A stretch of DNA of 64,000 bases, taken from positions 682,001 to 746,000 of the forward strand of contig CALUIK010000001.1 in NCBI GenBank assembly GCA_944320685.1, written 5' to 3'. A program made the position numbers and the translations under genes. Under the pieces are notes generated by a model. It ran no database searches. It saw only the letters and a list, made by a program, of their open reading frames with translations, and was not told the origin of the DNA. Each line of letters begins with the position of its first letter. The first letter of the stretch is position 1. Source of the stretch: an uncultured Alistipes sp. Its GTDB lineage: Bacteria; Bacteroidota; Bacteroidia; Bacteroidales; Rikenellaceae. Positions 23,898-32,400 of the stretch are shown piece by piece.

Positions 23898-26447
23898 TCA
23901 CAGCTTCACCGTGCGCCGCCCTCCCTCCGAGAGCGAGAAACCGTGCAGCCGCACCGTGCGGTCGCCGACGCGCAGCGTCGAGAGGTCGAGGCTTCCCTCG
24001 CACACCTCTATCGTGACTTCATCGTCCGAGACCTCGCACACGCCCCACGCATAGCCGTTGCTCCAGAAGTAGCGGCCCGCACGCGGCGTGATGCCCATCG
24101 AGCGGTCGACACCCGAGTAACTGAAGCCCGATAGCGCCACCACGGCGCCCCAGCTGGCCATAGAGCGCGCATAGTGATGCCCGCATTCGGGTTCGCTGAA
24201 GGGGTTGCGGCGCGCCCCGTCGAAACGGTCGCGGATGGCGCCTATGCACTTCAGCGCCTCATCTTCCATGCCCTCGTATATCATGCCAACGGCGGCGCAG
24301 TACTCGAAGCCCGTCATCGACTCGGCAAAATAGGGGAAAGGTATCTCAAGACGCCCGCGCGGCCACGACGCCATCACGAGGCCCGCCTCACCCGCCGTGA
24401 CGTAGGTACGCATGTTGTTGAAGCGGCGGCCGAAGTCCTCGACGAAATTATAGCGCATGACACTGCGCAGCGCACTGCGCACATGTTCCGGCTCGGCAAG
24501 ATAACCCAGCGAGCAGATATGGGCCATGTACTGCCCCGCCATCTGGTCGACGAGGCAGCCGCGCCCCAGCTGGTAGGGCGGCACGGCCGTCTGCGGGTCA
24601 TCCATGTCGAGATACTCGAAAGTCTCGGGGTCGGTTATACGGTGCTCGTAATATTCGCCGTTGAAGAGGTTTTCGTCCATCCAGCGGCTGCCCCGCTCGA
24701 AGAGCGTGCGGCATTCGCGCGCAAAGGGGCGGTCGCCCATCGCACGGGCCATCTGCTCGGCCGCGCGCAGCGCACCCATGTACCAGAATCCCATCTGCGG
24801 GTTGGGGCCGAAGTAATTTACATCCATCGTATTGTGCTGCGACCCCTCCATCACGCCGTCGCGGTTGCCGTCCCAGCCCCGCTCGGTCCACGCATAGGAG
24901 AGCACGCGCTTGACCTGCTCCCAGTTCTCCGCAAGGAAACCGTTGTCGCCCGAGAGTTGCCACTCGCGGTACATCTTCATCACGCACCCCATCTGTCCGT
25001 CGGCAGCGGCAGCCGAGCCGTCGGCAGCGGTGGAGAGGGGCAGCGAGGCACGGAAGTTCATAAGACCGTTCTCCTTGGTGGCGTAGTTGAACTCCACGTC
25101 GCGCATCGTGCGCGCAAGGTCGCCGAAGAGGAACGGCGTGGCCATCTCGTAGTTCCACACGTGGGTGCAGGAGCCCATGCACGACCCGAAGCGGTCCATC
25201 ACACCCTCCCACCCCATAAGGTGGCCGCTCGGCAGGCGGAACACCGTCTGCGAACGCAGCACCGCGAGGTTGAACAGCGCCGCCTCCTTCACGCAGTCGG
25301 GATACGACGACGAGAGCAGCGCCCCGACGAAACCTAACGTACGCCTCTCGAGCTCCGGCATGCGCGGCACTATCGTCTCGGCCGCGGCCCACGCATCGGC
25401 GTAGAGGCCGCTGTAATAGTTGCCCACCGTCTGCTGCGACCACGCCTTGCGGTTGGGGAAGTTCCACGTGAGGAAGAAGACGAACTCGCCCCGCCCGCCC
25501 GCGGGAATACGCCGCCTTACGGCGAGCGCCGCCGTGGGATCATCCTCCGCGACGGGCTCCGTACGCTCGGTGAGCCGTCCGTCGGCGCTGAAGTCGTCCC
25601 ACAAGTCGAGGATCGAGTTGCTCCAGTCGTTCCGCCGTGTCGAGGTACGGTAGCTCACCTCCTCATCCGATGTGGTGACGAGGGCCATCGTCCCCCATGC
25701 TGGATCCCCCTTATCGACACCGTCGGAGTACATGTAGATGCCGCGGAACATGCCGTTATCGCGGTATTCGTTGCGGTTGGCCGCTGCTCCCGTGGGGATG
25801 CAGTCCCCCTTCCAGTCGGTATAGAAACGGCTGCCGTCCTTGCCTATGAAGTTGCGCATGCAACCGCACACGGCCACATCCATGTCCCTGCCGGATGTGT
25901 TCTCAACCTCGTATACCAGCACCGCCACGGGCAGCGAGCTGGCATCCGCGTCGCACGGCACGAACGGGTTGAACCCCCGCACCGTCACCTCGAGCGGCGC
26001 ACCGCCGCCCGACAGGTGCACCTGCCCGAAGGGATAGGCCGCGTCGAACGACGCCTCGCCGAAACGGGGCATGCCGTGATGGTTCACCGCGCGCCCCTCG
26101 TAATGCAGGATCTCATGGTCGTAGAGGGGCCCCGCCGCCAGCAGGGTCACCGCCTCGCCACCTTCGGGTGCGGCATATACGGCGAAGAAGGGGGCGTCGT
26201 TGCCCGTGGTGACGGTACTGTAGCCTTTCGCCGGCACGTTCATGATCTCCCAGTCGCGCAGTTCCCCGCGACCGCCCAGCGACACGGTTCCCGTGCCTAT
26301 GCCGCCCAGCGGCAGCGCTATACGGTAGAGGTGGTCACCGTCGTAATGTCTCAATACCGGCCACTCGGTCGGACGCCACTCTTCGGCCGACGCAGCGCAA
26401 CACCACAATGCGGCCGCCGCGGCAATTGCAACTCTCTTCATATACAT
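23898..26447 (-). CDS. Glycoside hydrolase family 116 (beta-glucosidase/glucosylceramidase type), exported
   Basis: 849 residues with a signal peptide (MYMKRVAIAAAAALWCCAASA; Met3 at 26441 is an equally good start). The N-terminal beta domain contains the hallmark ALPLGGIGTGTVSLGG near residue 44, and the (alpha/alpha)6 catalytic domain (DUF608) follows from about 380. Family catalytic residues are a Glu nucleophile and an Asp acid/base; good candidates are Glu434 in HVWNYE and Asp542 in QHNTMDVNYFGPN. GH116 enzymes cleave beta-glucosides, beta-xylosides or glucosylceramide. First of three glycan-related genes running leftward, without SusC/D. Confidence 0.9.
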   Translation of the reverse strand: MYMKRVAIAAAAALWCCAASAEEWRPTEWPVLRHYDGDHLYRIALPLGGIGTGTVSLGGRGELRDWEIMNVPAKGYSTVTTGNDAPFFAVYAAPEGGEAVTLLAAGPLYDHEILHYEGRAVNHHGMPRFGEASFDAAYPFGQVHLSGGGAPLEVTVRGFNPFVPCDADASSLPVAVLVYEVENTSGRDMDVAVCGCMRNFIGKDGSRFYTDWKGDCIPTGAAANRNEYRDNGMFRGIYMYSDGVDKGDPAWGTMALVTTSDEEVSYRTSTRRNDWSNSILDLWDDFSADGRLTERTEPVAEDDPTAALAVRRRIPAGGRGEFVFFLTWNFPNRKAWSQQTVGNYYSGLYADAWAAAETIVPRMPELERRTLGFVGALLSSSYPDCVKEAALFNLAVLRSQTVFRLPSGHLMGWEGVMDRFGSCMGSCTHVWNYEMATPFLFGDLARTMRDVEFNYATKENGLMNFRASLPLSTAADGSAAAADGQMGCVMKMYREWQLSGDNGFLAENWEQVKRVLSYAWTERGWDGNRDGVMEGSQHNTMDVNYFGPNPQMGFWYMGALRAAEQMARAMGDRPFARECRTLFERGSRWMDENLFNGEYYEHRITDPETFEYLDMDDPQTAVPPYQLGRGCLVDQMAGQYMAHICSLGYLAEPEHVRSALRSVMRYNFVEDFGRRFNNMRTYVTAGEAGLVMASWPRGRLEIPFPYFAESMTGFEYCAAVGMIYEGMEDEALKCIGAIRDRFDGARRNPFSEPECGHHYARSMASWGAVVALSGFSYSGVDRSMGITPRAGRYFWSNGYAWGVCEVSDDEVTIEVCEGSLDLSTLRVGDRTVRLHGFSLSEGGRRTVKL

Positions 26448-26535
26448 AACGGTAAAGGCTTACAGGTTTCAGGTCTCCCCGCCGCGCGCCACGCCGCCGC
26501 ACATCGGTCCGTGCGTGCGCGGCCGCACGTTCAAA

Positions 26536-27030
26536 CTACTTCTGCGCCGGCACCTCCGCAGCCTGTGCCTCCGCGGTCGGCTCGTCGATCACGAAATCGG
26601 CGATGTCCATCTCGGCATTGCGGGGGAAAGCCTTGGGGAAGACCGAACGGAAGCGGCCCAGCTCGATGATCGCCTCCTCCATCGTAAGGTAACGGCCCAC
26701 GGATACCGTAAACCACGGATTCTCGTATGTAACCTCAATGTCGATGCCCTCGAAATTCTCCTCGAAGGTCTCCTTCGCCTCGACGGCATTCTCGCGCGCC
26801 TGCTGCGAGTTGTCGAAGAGGATAACTATCGTGTACCCGCTCACCTTAGTACGTTTGGCCCGCTGTTCGACGGCACGCACCGCCGCGGCGGCATCCGCCG
26901 TCTCGGTCACGCGCACGGCATCGCTCCCCGCGGCCATGCTCCGCTGCAGCGCCGCAATCTCCTGCGCACGGCCCTCGTACCCCCACAGGGCGCACACGGC
27001 CGCAGCCAGAATAATGACAAATCTTTTCAT
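26536..27030 (-). CDS. Exported SPOR-like protein
   Basis: 164 residues with a signal peptide (MKRFVIILAAAVCALWGYEGRA). The middle (SGYTIVILFDNSQQARENAV, then YENPWFTVSVGRYLTMEEAI) has the two-repeat beta-alpha-beta outline of SPOR domains, which bind denuded peptidoglycan. The C-terminal tail is Ala/Glu rich. The start at 27030 is preferred because the upstream part of the frame has no signal and overlaps the gap. Gap of 32 bp from the lipoprotein upstream. The SPOR assignment is an inference from pattern only. Confidence 0.7.
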   Translation of the reverse strand: MKRFVIILAAAVCALWGYEGRAQEIAALQRSMAAGSDAVRVTETADAAAAVRAVEQRAKRTKVSGYTIVILFDNSQQARENAVEAKETFEENFEGIDIEVTYENPWFTVSVGRYLTMEEAIIELGRFRSVFPKAFPRNAEMDIADFVIDEPTAEAQAAEVPAQK

Positions 27031-27062
27031 CGCGTTATATTTTAACTTGCATTCCTGAAATC

Positions 27063-27626
27063 TCAATCGCGCCCGCCTCCCGACACCCTGTCGAGCACAT
27101 GCCAAAGGCGGTCCATATTCTCCGGCGGGAAGATCCTATCCAGCGTCGCGGGCCCGTCGCTCACGCGGCCGCGCCATGCGCCGCGCCGCACCGCCAGCTC
27201 CCAATCCAACGTGACGGCAGCCGCATCGCGCCGCTCTATGGCCGAGCGCAACGACAGTGCCGAAGCATTGCGCGCAACCCGCACGCGCAACGGCACCTCC
27301 ACGCGCCACACGCCGCGGTCGGGGATGCGTACACGCTCCCCCAGCACCAGCACTGCTGCACGGCCGCCGCCGCACGTAACGCGCAGCCGCCCCTCGCGCA
27401 ACACCACGCCGCCGGAAGGGTTGTCTACCGTAAGCCGCACCGTCACTGCCGACGGCCACGCCGCCGATGAGACCTCCGCATCACCGCCCGCCTCCGCCGC
27501 GGCATGCCCCGAGGGCATCGGCCACGCCGCCTCCACTGCCTCGATGCCGACAACGGCAGGCAACCGCCGTCCCCCGCCGCAGGCCGCCAGCAACAGCGCC
27601 GCCGCTACAATAGTCACGATCCTCAT
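27063..27626 (-). CDS. Small lipoprotein, LEA/WHy-like beta domain possible
   Basis: 187 residues with a lipobox (VAAALLLAACGGGRR, Cys16). The core VTVRLTVDNPSGGVVLREGRLRV followed by VEVPLRVRVARN resembles the beta-sandwich of LEA14/WHy-type proteins, in which a conserved NP follows the first strands. This is a weak resemblance. It begins 3 bp after menG ends, so translation is probably coupled, and it precedes the SPOR-like gene. Role unknown. Confidence 0.7.
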   Translation of the reverse strand: MRIVTIVAAALLLAACGGGRRLPAVVGIEAVEAAWPMPSGHAAAEAGGDAEVSSAAWPSAVTVRLTVDNPSGGVVLREGRLRVTCGGGRAAVLVLGERVRIPDRGVWRVEVPLRVRVARNASALSLRSAIERRDAAAVTLDWELAVRRGAWRGRVSDGPATLDRIFPPENMDRLWHVLDRVSGGGRD

Positions 27627-27629
27627 AGC

Positions 27630-28352
27630 CTATGCCTTGTATCCGATATATATCTGCGCTATGCCCATGCAGAGCGAACGGCGGCGGCACTCCGTGAAGC
27701 CCACACCACGCATTATCTCAAGAAAACGGTCCGGCGCGGGAAACTCCACGATCGAGGCGGGCAGGTAGCCGTAGGCCTGCTTGTCGTGCGAGACCAGCCC
27801 CCCGACAGGACGCAGGATCTTGTCCGAATAGAACGAATAGGCCCAGCGCACCAGCGGGTTGCGCGGCACCGAGAACTCCAGCACCACGAGCTGCCCGCCG
27901 CTGCGCAGCACCCGCAGCGCCTCCGACAGCCCCGCTTCCATGTTGCCGAAGTTGCGCACGCCGAAGGCCACGGTAACGGCATCCATAGCACCGTCGCCCA
28001 GCTCAAGATGCTCGGCATCGCCCTGATAGAGCGCCACATGGTCGTCCAGCCCCTGCCGCCGCACCTTTTCCGACGCCTCGGCCAGCATCTTCTCCGAAAG
28101 GTCGACCCCCATCACCCGCGCCTGCGGTATGCGGCGCGCCATGAGTATGGCCAGATCGCCCGTACCCGTCGCAAGGTCGAGGATATGGTGCGGCCGCCCG
28201 CGGCGCACGATGCGCATGACACGCCGCCGCCATATGCGGTCGATCGACAGCGACAGTATGTGGTTCAGGCGGTCGTATGTGGGCGCAATGTTGTCGAACA
28301 TGCGCTTCACCTCCTCCTTCTTGTCCGCGTTGGGCGTATTGTACGGTTTCAT
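27630..28352 (-). CDS. menG: Demethylmenaquinone methyltransferase (UbiE/MenG family)
   Basis: SAM-dependent C-methylation that completes menaquinone synthesis. 240 residues. Signatures: VKRMFDNIAPTYDRLNHILS, the SAM motif ILDLATGTGDLAI, VTVAFGVRNFGN, GGQLVVLEFS and DKQAYGYLPASIVEFP. Menaquinone is the expected quinone in this phylum, so menG is preferred over ubiE. It starts 43 bp after the permease gene and may share its promoter. Confidence 0.94.
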   Translation of the reverse strand: MKPYNTPNADKKEEVKRMFDNIAPTYDRLNHILSLSIDRIWRRRVMRIVRRGRPHHILDLATGTGDLAILMARRIPQARVMGVDLSEKMLAEASEKVRRQGLDDHVALYQGDAEHLELGDGAMDAVTVAFGVRNFGNMEAGLSEALRVLRSGGQLVVLEFSVPRNPLVRWAYSFYSDKILRPVGGLVSHDKQAYGYLPASIVEFPAPDRFLEIMRGVGFTECRRRSLCMGIAQIYIGYKA

Positions 28353-28395
28353 ATATAGCCTGTTACTGAATTTACATCTCCATTGCGCCCTGCCC

Positions 28396-29652
28396 CTATT
28401 GGCGGTACTTGAGCGACTCCTCGGGGCTGATGCGCGCCACGATCATCGACGGCAGCGCCATCACCGCAACCGTCACGGCCACGGCTCCCGCGTTGAGCGC
28501 CGCAAGCCACCACACCTCCACACGCACCGGCAGCTCCGAGAGCATGTATCCCGAAGGGTCCAGCCGCACGGGTTGCAGCCATGCCTGCAACCCCACGAGC
28601 GCCAGCCCCACGGCATTGCCCCACGCCGCGCCCCGCACGAAGAGCATCGCCGCACGATAGAGGAAGATGCGACGCACGGCACCGTTACGCATGCCCATGG
28701 CCTTGAGTGCACCGATCATGCCCGTGCGGTCGAGCACCATTATCAGCATCGCCGAAACCATGTTGAACAGCACCACGGCCATCATCACCGCCAATACCAC
28801 ACGTGCATTCACGTCGTGCGTCTTGAGCCAGTCGAAGACCACGGGATAGCGCTCGGCGAGGGTCACGGCGGCAGCCGCGCCCACACTCTCGTCCCCCGAG
28901 TAGAAAGCCTCCTCGATGGCCTGTTCCGCCGCCGCGGCCACATCCGCCGCCGCGGCGGAGCGCGCGGCCACGATCTCGTAACCCGAGATCGAATCGTTAT
29001 CGGGCGCGGCGATACGCTGCACGTTGCGGATATCGGTCAGCGCCGTAGTGCGGTCCAGCTCCTCGAAGCCCGTGTCGTACAATCCCGACACGACGAAACG
29101 GTCGCGCCGCGGGCTCCCCGCGCCGTCCATGAAGAGCATCTCGACCTTGTCGCCCACCCCGAGCCGCAGCGCCGCGGCCGTCGTACGCGAGACGAGCAGC
29201 TCCTTCGTGCGCGCCGCCGCCCCTACCGACGGCATGGCGCCCTCGACCAGACGTCCGCGCCACCACCCGAGGTCGCATGTGCCATCCACGCCCTTGACAT
29301 TGAGGCCGACAACCTGATCCCCGCTCTTGGCCATGCCCGCCGCCTCGGCGTAGGGCCACACCGCCGCAACTCCGGCACACCGCCGCAGCCGGTCCGAGAA
29401 ACCGGCGCTCGGCGCCATCGCACCGCCCTCACCGCCGCGCAGCGCCCGCACGTCGCATACGCGCACGTCGGCGGCGAAGCCCCGCAAGTCACCGTATATG
29501 CGGTGGCGGAACCCCGACACCACGGCCAGCGTCACCACCATCACGGCTATGCCCAGCGCCGTCGACACGGTCGCCATGCGCATCATGATTCGCGCGCGCG
29601 AGGCGCGGCCGCTGCGTGCCGTCCGCTCGGCCAGCATGTACTCAACACTCAT
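28396..29652 (-). CDS. LolC/E-type (FtsX-like) ABC transporter permease
   Basis: 418 residues: a first helix (VSTALGIAVMVVTLAVVSGF), a large periplasmic domain of about 230 residues, and three C-terminal helices (VVLAVMMAVVLFNMVSAMLIMV and others). LDRTGMIGALKAMGMRNGAVRRIFLYR is the cytoplasmic coupling motif of the FtsX family in LolC/LolE. Bacteroidetes often have one such homodimeric permease for lipoprotein release. No ATPase gene is adjacent. A -7 box lies at 29681-29688. Confidence 0.88.
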   Translation of the reverse strand: MSVEYMLAERTARSGRASRARIMMRMATVSTALGIAVMVVTLAVVSGFRHRIYGDLRGFAADVRVCDVRALRGGEGGAMAPSAGFSDRLRRCAGVAAVWPYAEAAGMAKSGDQVVGLNVKGVDGTCDLGWWRGRLVEGAMPSVGAAARTKELLVSRTTAAALRLGVGDKVEMLFMDGAGSPRRDRFVVSGLYDTGFEELDRTTALTDIRNVQRIAAPDNDSISGYEIVAARSAAAADVAAAAEQAIEEAFYSGDESVGAAAAVTLAERYPVVFDWLKTHDVNARVVLAVMMAVVLFNMVSAMLIMVLDRTGMIGALKAMGMRNGAVRRIFLYRAAMLFVRGAAWGNAVGLALVGLQAWLQPVRLDPSGYMLSELPVRVEVWWLAALNAGAVAVTVAVMALPSMIVARISPEESLKYRQ

Positions 29653-29680
29653 CGGGCGTCATAATTTCGCTATAACTGTA

Positions 29681-29688
29681 CAAAGTTA
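29681..29688 (-). promoter_or_regulatory. -7 box (TAACTTTG) of the permease gene
   Basis: Minus-strand TAnnTTTG, about 29 nt before the start codon at 29652. It lies 13 nt from an opposing box at 29702-29709, so the two divergent promoters overlap. Confidence 0.6.
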
Positions 29689-29701
29689 TGTAAAAAATTC
29701 T

Positions 29702-29709
29702 TACTTTTG
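29702..29709 (+). promoter_or_regulatory. -7 box (TACTTTTG) upstream of the zinc peptidase gene
   Basis: Plus-strand TAnnTTTG. The ATG is at 29884, so the leader would be about 170 nt. A weaker TACATTTC at 29828-29835 could serve as a nearer promoter. Confidence 0.5.
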
Positions 29710-29883
29710 TCTTTCCGAAGCGCAGCCCGCCGCACGAAATGGCGGGAATCCGCACCGCCGCGTCAGCATGGCACGGCCCGCAAATGGCGGCAAAGGCGTT
29801 TTTTACATCAATTCGCGCATCGGGACATACATTTCACCGCCGGAACGGCGTTATGTGAGAAAACCAAAAAAATTGATCGTACC

Positions 29884-30636
29884 ATGTTACAACTATTGCA
29901 ATTGGCACAGGACTATCCGACCTACGGCAACTCGATAGCCGGAGGCTTCTCCACATCGGGCTCGATACTGCTCATGGTGGTAATCGCCGTGGCGGGATAT
30001 ATCGTGCAGGCACGCCTGCAGTCGGTCTTCCAGAAATATTCGCAGGTGCCCTTCCCGGGCAATCTCACGGGCGCCGAGGTCGCCGAGAAGATGTTGCGCG
30101 ACAACAACATCCACAACGTGAAGATCACCCACGTCGGAGGCATGCTCACCGACCACTTCAACCCCCAGAACATGACCGTCAACCTCAGCGACGCCGTCTA
30201 CTCGTCACGCAGCATCGCCGCCGCGGCCGTCGCCTGCCACGAGTGCGGCCACGCCATACAGCACGCCCGCGGTTATGCGCCGCTGGCCATGCGTTCGGCG
30301 CTGGTGCCCGTAGTCAATTTCTCGTCGCGCATAGCCACATGGGTCATTCTGGCCGGCATCGTCATCATGGCCACCACCAGCAGCACCACGGTCTGCTGGA
30401 TAGGTATCGCGCTCATAGCCATGACGGCCCTCTTCTCGATCGTGACCCTGCCCGTCGAGTACAACGCCTCGCAGCGCGCCCTTGAGTGGCTCGAGTCGAG
30501 CCGCACGCTGCAGGGTGCGCAACTGTCCTACGCCCGCGAATCGCTGAAGTGGGCCGCACGCACATACCTTGTGGCGGCGCTCTCGGCCATAGCAACCGTA
30601 ATCTACTACGTATCCCTCATCTCACGCCGCGACTGA
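29884..30636 (+). CDS. Membrane zinc metallopeptidase (YugP family)
   Basis: 250 residues. After an N-terminal helix (GSILLMVVIAVAGYIVQARL), the zinc site VACHECGHAIQHARGYAPLAMR (HExxH-like with Glu) is clear, then helices (ATWVILAGIVIMA, IGIALIAMTALFSIVTLPVEYNASQRA) and a C-terminal helix. This is the neutral zinc metallopeptidase family related in topology to HtpX. It ends in TGATG, overlapping the next start by one base, so translation of the SGNH gene is coupled to it. Substrate unknown. Confidence 0.88.
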   Translation: MLQLLQLAQDYPTYGNSIAGGFSTSGSILLMVVIAVAGYIVQARLQSVFQKYSQVPFPGNLTGAEVAEKMLRDNNIHNVKITHVGGMLTDHFNPQNMTVNLSDAVYSSRSIAAAAVACHECGHAIQHARGYAPLAMRSALVPVVNFSSRIATWVILAGIVIMATTSSTTVCWIGIALIAMTALFSIVTLPVEYNASQRALEWLESSRTLQGAQLSYARESLKWAARTYLVAALSAIATVIYYVSLISRRD

Positions 30637-32360
30637 TGGCAAAACGCCCCGAGGACTATAGTTCGCGCACATTCCTTTTCGCCATGGCCACGCTCGTCGT
30701 GCTCATGGCGATAAGTGTAATACCCCCCATCGAAGCGGGAGGCATATCGCTGCGCCGCGCCAACATCCTATCCGACCTGATACGCTTCGACAGCGACAGC
30801 GCCCCCGCCGAGGAGCCGTCGCAGCCCGAGATCAACGTCGAGGAGTTCCACGTCGACCTCGAGGAGGTCGAGCGGCAGGTGGCCAAGGCCGCACGCGAAG
30901 CCTCTCCCACAGGTGCCGGCACCTCGGTGTCGTGGGAAGGCATATTCGAGCAGCAGGCCGCAGATACCCTACGCAGCATGGAGTACGGCCCCGCGGCTGC
31001 CGACTCCCTTGCCGCACGCGAGACGGCCATCGCCGAGGCCGACTTCTCGGCGCTGCTGCCCGCCGACTCGCTCATAACCCCCGTCGAGGAGTTCCACGAG
31101 GGTGACGGCCCCACGCCCATGCAGCTCCTCTACGACAAGCTGCTCGACGGTACGCGGCCCGTGCGCGTGGCATTCATGGGCGACTCGTTCGTCGAGGGCG
31201 ATATCCTCACGGCCGACCTGCGAGAGCTGCTCCAAGATACATTCGGCGGCGGCGGCGTGGGCTTCGTGCCTGCAGCATCGCCCTTCACGGGCTTCCGCCA
31301 GACCGTAAAGACCACGTCGAAGGGATGGACACCCTACAACATCATGCAGCGCAAGAGCGTGCCCGCCCCCTACGCAGGCGACTTCTTCGTCTCGGGATGG
31401 GTCGCCGCAGCCACGGCCGGCGCCTCGACGCGCTGGGACATGACCTCGCGCCGCCGCCATCTCGACGAGTGCCGCCGCGCGCGTCTGCTCTTCATCAGCC
31501 GCAGCCCCTCGCAGGTGAGCGTCACGCTCAACGGCGGCGAGGTGCGCACCTTCGGGTTCGAGGGCGACGAAGTGGTGCGGCAGATAGTGGTCGAGGAACC
31601 CGTGATCCGATCGCTCGAGATGAAGATCGAGAAGGGCGCCGAAGGCTTCACCGCCTACGGCGCCGACTTCGACGATCTGAAAGGCGTCGCCGTCGACAAC
31701 CTCTCGATACGTAGCAACAACGGACAGGCCATGTTCTGGACCTCACCCACGGTGAACGCACAGATCAACTCGATGCGTCCCTACGATCTGGTGATACTGC
31801 AATACGGCCTCAACATCATGCAGGCCGACCGTCACGACTACTCGCTCTATGCCGAGCAGGTGGAGAAGATGATACGTTTCGTACGCAGCTGCTTCCCGCA
31901 GGCGGCGGTGCTCGTGCTGGGCGTGAGCGACCGCTCGCAGCGCGGCGAAGACGGCATCGTGCCGATGGAGTCGGCGCGCGACCTCTCGCACTGGCAGCGC
32001 AAGGCGGCCGAGGCGTGCGGCGCGGCATACTGGGATACCTACGGCGCCATGCAGCGTCTCGGCGGCATGACGCGCTTCGTGGCCGACGGCTGGGCGGGCA
32101 AAGACTACACCCACATAAACTACGCGGGCGGCGCACAGGTGGCGCGCGCCCTCTACTACGGGCTGCTGCAAGGGACGCAGCGCTATGTAGACAACCTGCG
32201 CGAGATGATCGAGCGGCAGCGCCCCGTCATCGAGGAGCCCCTGCCCGACATAGCCCCCGCCGCAGGCGACAGCCTCCACATAGGGCAACTGGAGCCGCCC
32301 GCACCCCTCACCGCGGACGACATTCGCCCCGCCAGCCCCAAGCCCCTGCCCCTGCCCTGA
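30636..32360 (+). CDS. Membrane-anchored SGNH/GDSL hydrolase, probable O-acetyltransferase partner
   Basis: 574 residues with one N-terminal helix (FLFAMATLVVLMAISVI) and a periplasmic body. A Glu/Ala-rich linker spans about residues 45-160. The SGNH core is visible: VAFMGDSFVEGD (nucleophile Ser), a Gly block at TFGGGGVGFVP, YGLNIMQ (Asn) and DYTHINYAGG with the Asp-x-x-His pair. The Pro-rich C-terminus is extra. It starts inside the stop codon of the peptidase gene and precedes an MBOAT acyltransferase by 40 bp, the usual pairing in envelope O-acetylation systems. Acetyl transfer rather than hydrolysis is inferred. Confidence 0.85.
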   Translation: MAKRPEDYSSRTFLFAMATLVVLMAISVIPPIEAGGISLRRANILSDLIRFDSDSAPAEEPSQPEINVEEFHVDLEEVERQVAKAAREASPTGAGTSVSWEGIFEQQAADTLRSMEYGPAAADSLAARETAIAEADFSALLPADSLITPVEEFHEGDGPTPMQLLYDKLLDGTRPVRVAFMGDSFVEGDILTADLRELLQDTFGGGGVGFVPAASPFTGFRQTVKTTSKGWTPYNIMQRKSVPAPYAGDFFVSGWVAAATAGASTRWDMTSRRRHLDECRRARLLFISRSPSQVSVTLNGGEVRTFGFEGDEVVRQIVVEEPVIRSLEMKIEKGAEGFTAYGADFDDLKGVAVDNLSIRSNNGQAMFWTSPTVNAQINSMRPYDLVILQYGLNIMQADRHDYSLYAEQVEKMIRFVRSCFPQAAVLVLGVSDRSQRGEDGIVPMESARDLSHWQRKAAEACGAAYWDTYGAMQRLGGMTRFVADGWAGKDYTHINYAGGAQVARALYYGLLQGTQRYVDNLREMIERQRPVIEEPLPDIAPAAGDSLHIGQLEPPAPLTADDIRPASPKPLPLP

Positions 32361-32400
32361 CATCCGCCGCGCCCCAATACGGAAACAGCCCCCGAAAAGA

